Assembly: GCF_001017435.1 (NCBI RefSeq)
Contig: NZ_CP011371.1
Span: 558,001-622,000 of the forward strand
DNA from: Caldimonas brevitalea
GTDB taxonomy: Bacteria > Pseudomonadota > Gammaproteobacteria > Burkholderiales > Burkholderiaceae_C
Reading direction: 5' to 3'
DNA length: 64,000 nt
The notes under the pieces were generated by a model. The model was not told the DNA's origin. It did no database searches and worked only from the letters and a program-made list of their open reading frames with translations. A program made the translations under genes and the position numbers. The stretch's first letter is position 1; every line of letters begins with the position of its first letter. Positions 63,333-64,000 of the stretch are shown piece after piece.

Positions 63333-63575
63333 GCAGGGTCTCCGCGTCGGCATGGCCTCGAAACAGGCGGCCATGACGCTATATGGTTAATGAAATACTT
63401 ATCCGCCGGGCAGCTGCAGTTCGGCGAAAATCCTCACATAGTTTCACAGATTCTGCCCGTAAACCCTTGATGCCGCAACGATTCTTGCTGAAGGTTGGCG
63501 CTCGCGCGGCACTGTTTCACGCTTGACGGGTACCGCCCCGTTGTAAAAAGTCGCCCGCGCCGCTGCGCACCGATC

Positions 63576-64000
63576 ATGGCCAAACTCAACATCCTCCGTT
63601 ACCCCGATCCCCGACTGCACACGGTTGCCAAGCCGGTGGAGAAAGTGGACGCCCGCATTCAGAAACTGGTCGACGACATGCTCGAGACCATGTACGAGGC
63701 CAACGGCATCGGCCTGGCCGCCACGCAGGTCGACGTGCACGAGCGCGTGATCGTCATCGACACCTCCGATGAACGCAACCAGCCACGCGTGCTGATCAAC
63801 CCCGAACTCGTCGCGCGCAGCAAGGAGATGCTGCTGTGGGAAGAGGGCTGTTTGTCGGTGCCGTCGGTCTACGACAAGGTCGACCGGCATGCGCGCGTCA
63901 CCGTCAAGGCGCTCGACCGCGACGGCAAGGAATACCAGTTCGACGCCGAGGAACTGCTGGCGGTGTGCGTGCAGCACGAGATGGATCACCTGTTGGGCAA
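63576..64000 (+). CDS. def: Peptide deformylase, 3' truncated by window edge
   Basis: Fe/Zn enzyme that removes the formyl group from new polypeptides. The visible 141 residues start at ATG 63576 and read [20 protein letters not shown]. All three active-site motifs appear: [10 protein letters not shown] (motif 1), EEGCLSVPS with the metal Cys (motif 2) and the partial QHEMDHLLG with two metal His and the catalytic Glu (motif 3). About 30 C-terminal residues are beyond the window. It is divergent from the LysM gene across a 243-base promoter region. Confidence 0.95.
   Translation, partial: MAKLNILRYPDPRLHTVAKPVEKVDARIQKLVDDMLETMYEANGIGLAATQVDVHERVIVIDTSDERNQPRVLINPELVARSKEMLLWEEGCLSVPSVYDKVDRHARVTVKALDRDGKEYQFDAEELLAVCVQHEMDHLLG

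Noticed and set aside
1..64000. CRISPR arrays, tRNA or rRNA genes, intact insertion sequences, prophage
   Set aside because: No regularly spaced repeats, tRNA-like T-loop patterns, transposase motifs or phage structural genes were seen on reading either strand.

Overview
This is a 64 kb chromosomal window from a high-GC betaproteobacterium, most likely a Burkholderiales member of the Rubrivivax/Caldimonas/Sphaerotilaceae type. The assignment rests on gene content: yajC-secD-secF, a def / LysM protein / dprA / smg neighbourhood, a DUF1631 protein, a classic proteobacterial adenosylcobalamin riboswitch, and uniformly GC-rich codons. It is an inference; no rRNA or other taxonomic marker is present. 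No tRNA, rRNA, CRISPR array, intact insertion sequence or prophage was recognised.

Layout. 0-3.1 kb: 3' end of an EamA transporter, an acyltransferase and a thioesterase. 3.1-3.6 kb: a scar with the tail of a PEP-CTERM protein and what looks like the tail of an RDD protein. 3.6-10.8 kb: a Fur-box-controlled heme uptake operon on the minus strand (TonB receptor, HmuY-like lipoprotein, HemS/HmuS, HmuT, HmuU, HmuV). 11-14.9 kb: small hypotheticals, a monooxygenase-like protein, and a divergent alpha/beta hydrolase and AraC regulator. 15-18 kb: two secreted carbohydrate-active proteins, a lyase-fold lipoprotein and a CBM5/12-crystallin-GH26 mannanase. 18-27 kb: two MFS transporters, a DUF4157 (eCIS core) metalloprotein with an unknown C-terminus, an HD-GYP protein, a glycine-zipper protein, a second AraC regulator and PaiB. 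27-30 kb: a GH18 chitinase with a long leader and a strong terminator.

30.4-41.1 kb is the most coherent block. An AdoCbl riboswitch precedes a tightly packed minus-strand operon: cbiM-type transporter, cobM/cbiF, cbiX, cobH/cbiC, cbiD, cobL (cbiE-cbiT), cobI/cbiL, cbiG, a cobE-cobJ fusion, a 2Fe-2S ferredoxin and an MDR dehydrogenase. CbiX, CbiD and CbiG indicate the early-cobalt-insertion (anaerobic-type) corrin route. No precorrin-6A reductase (cobK/cbiJ) is visible in the cluster.

41-54 kb is mixed: GNAT acetyltransferase, secreted M28 aminopeptidase, DUF3606 protein, a trypsin-like protease without an export signal, two large signalling proteins, a patatin-like lipase, a metallophosphoesterase and an SMP-30 lactonase. 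54.5-64 kb is core genome: yajC-secD-secF, DUF1631, smg, dprA, a LysM protein and the 5' part of def.

No complete undescribed system is evident. The best leads are the DUF4157 protein with its unassigned C-terminal region, the fused and possibly reductase-deficient cobalamin operon, and the PEP-CTERM/RDD scar.
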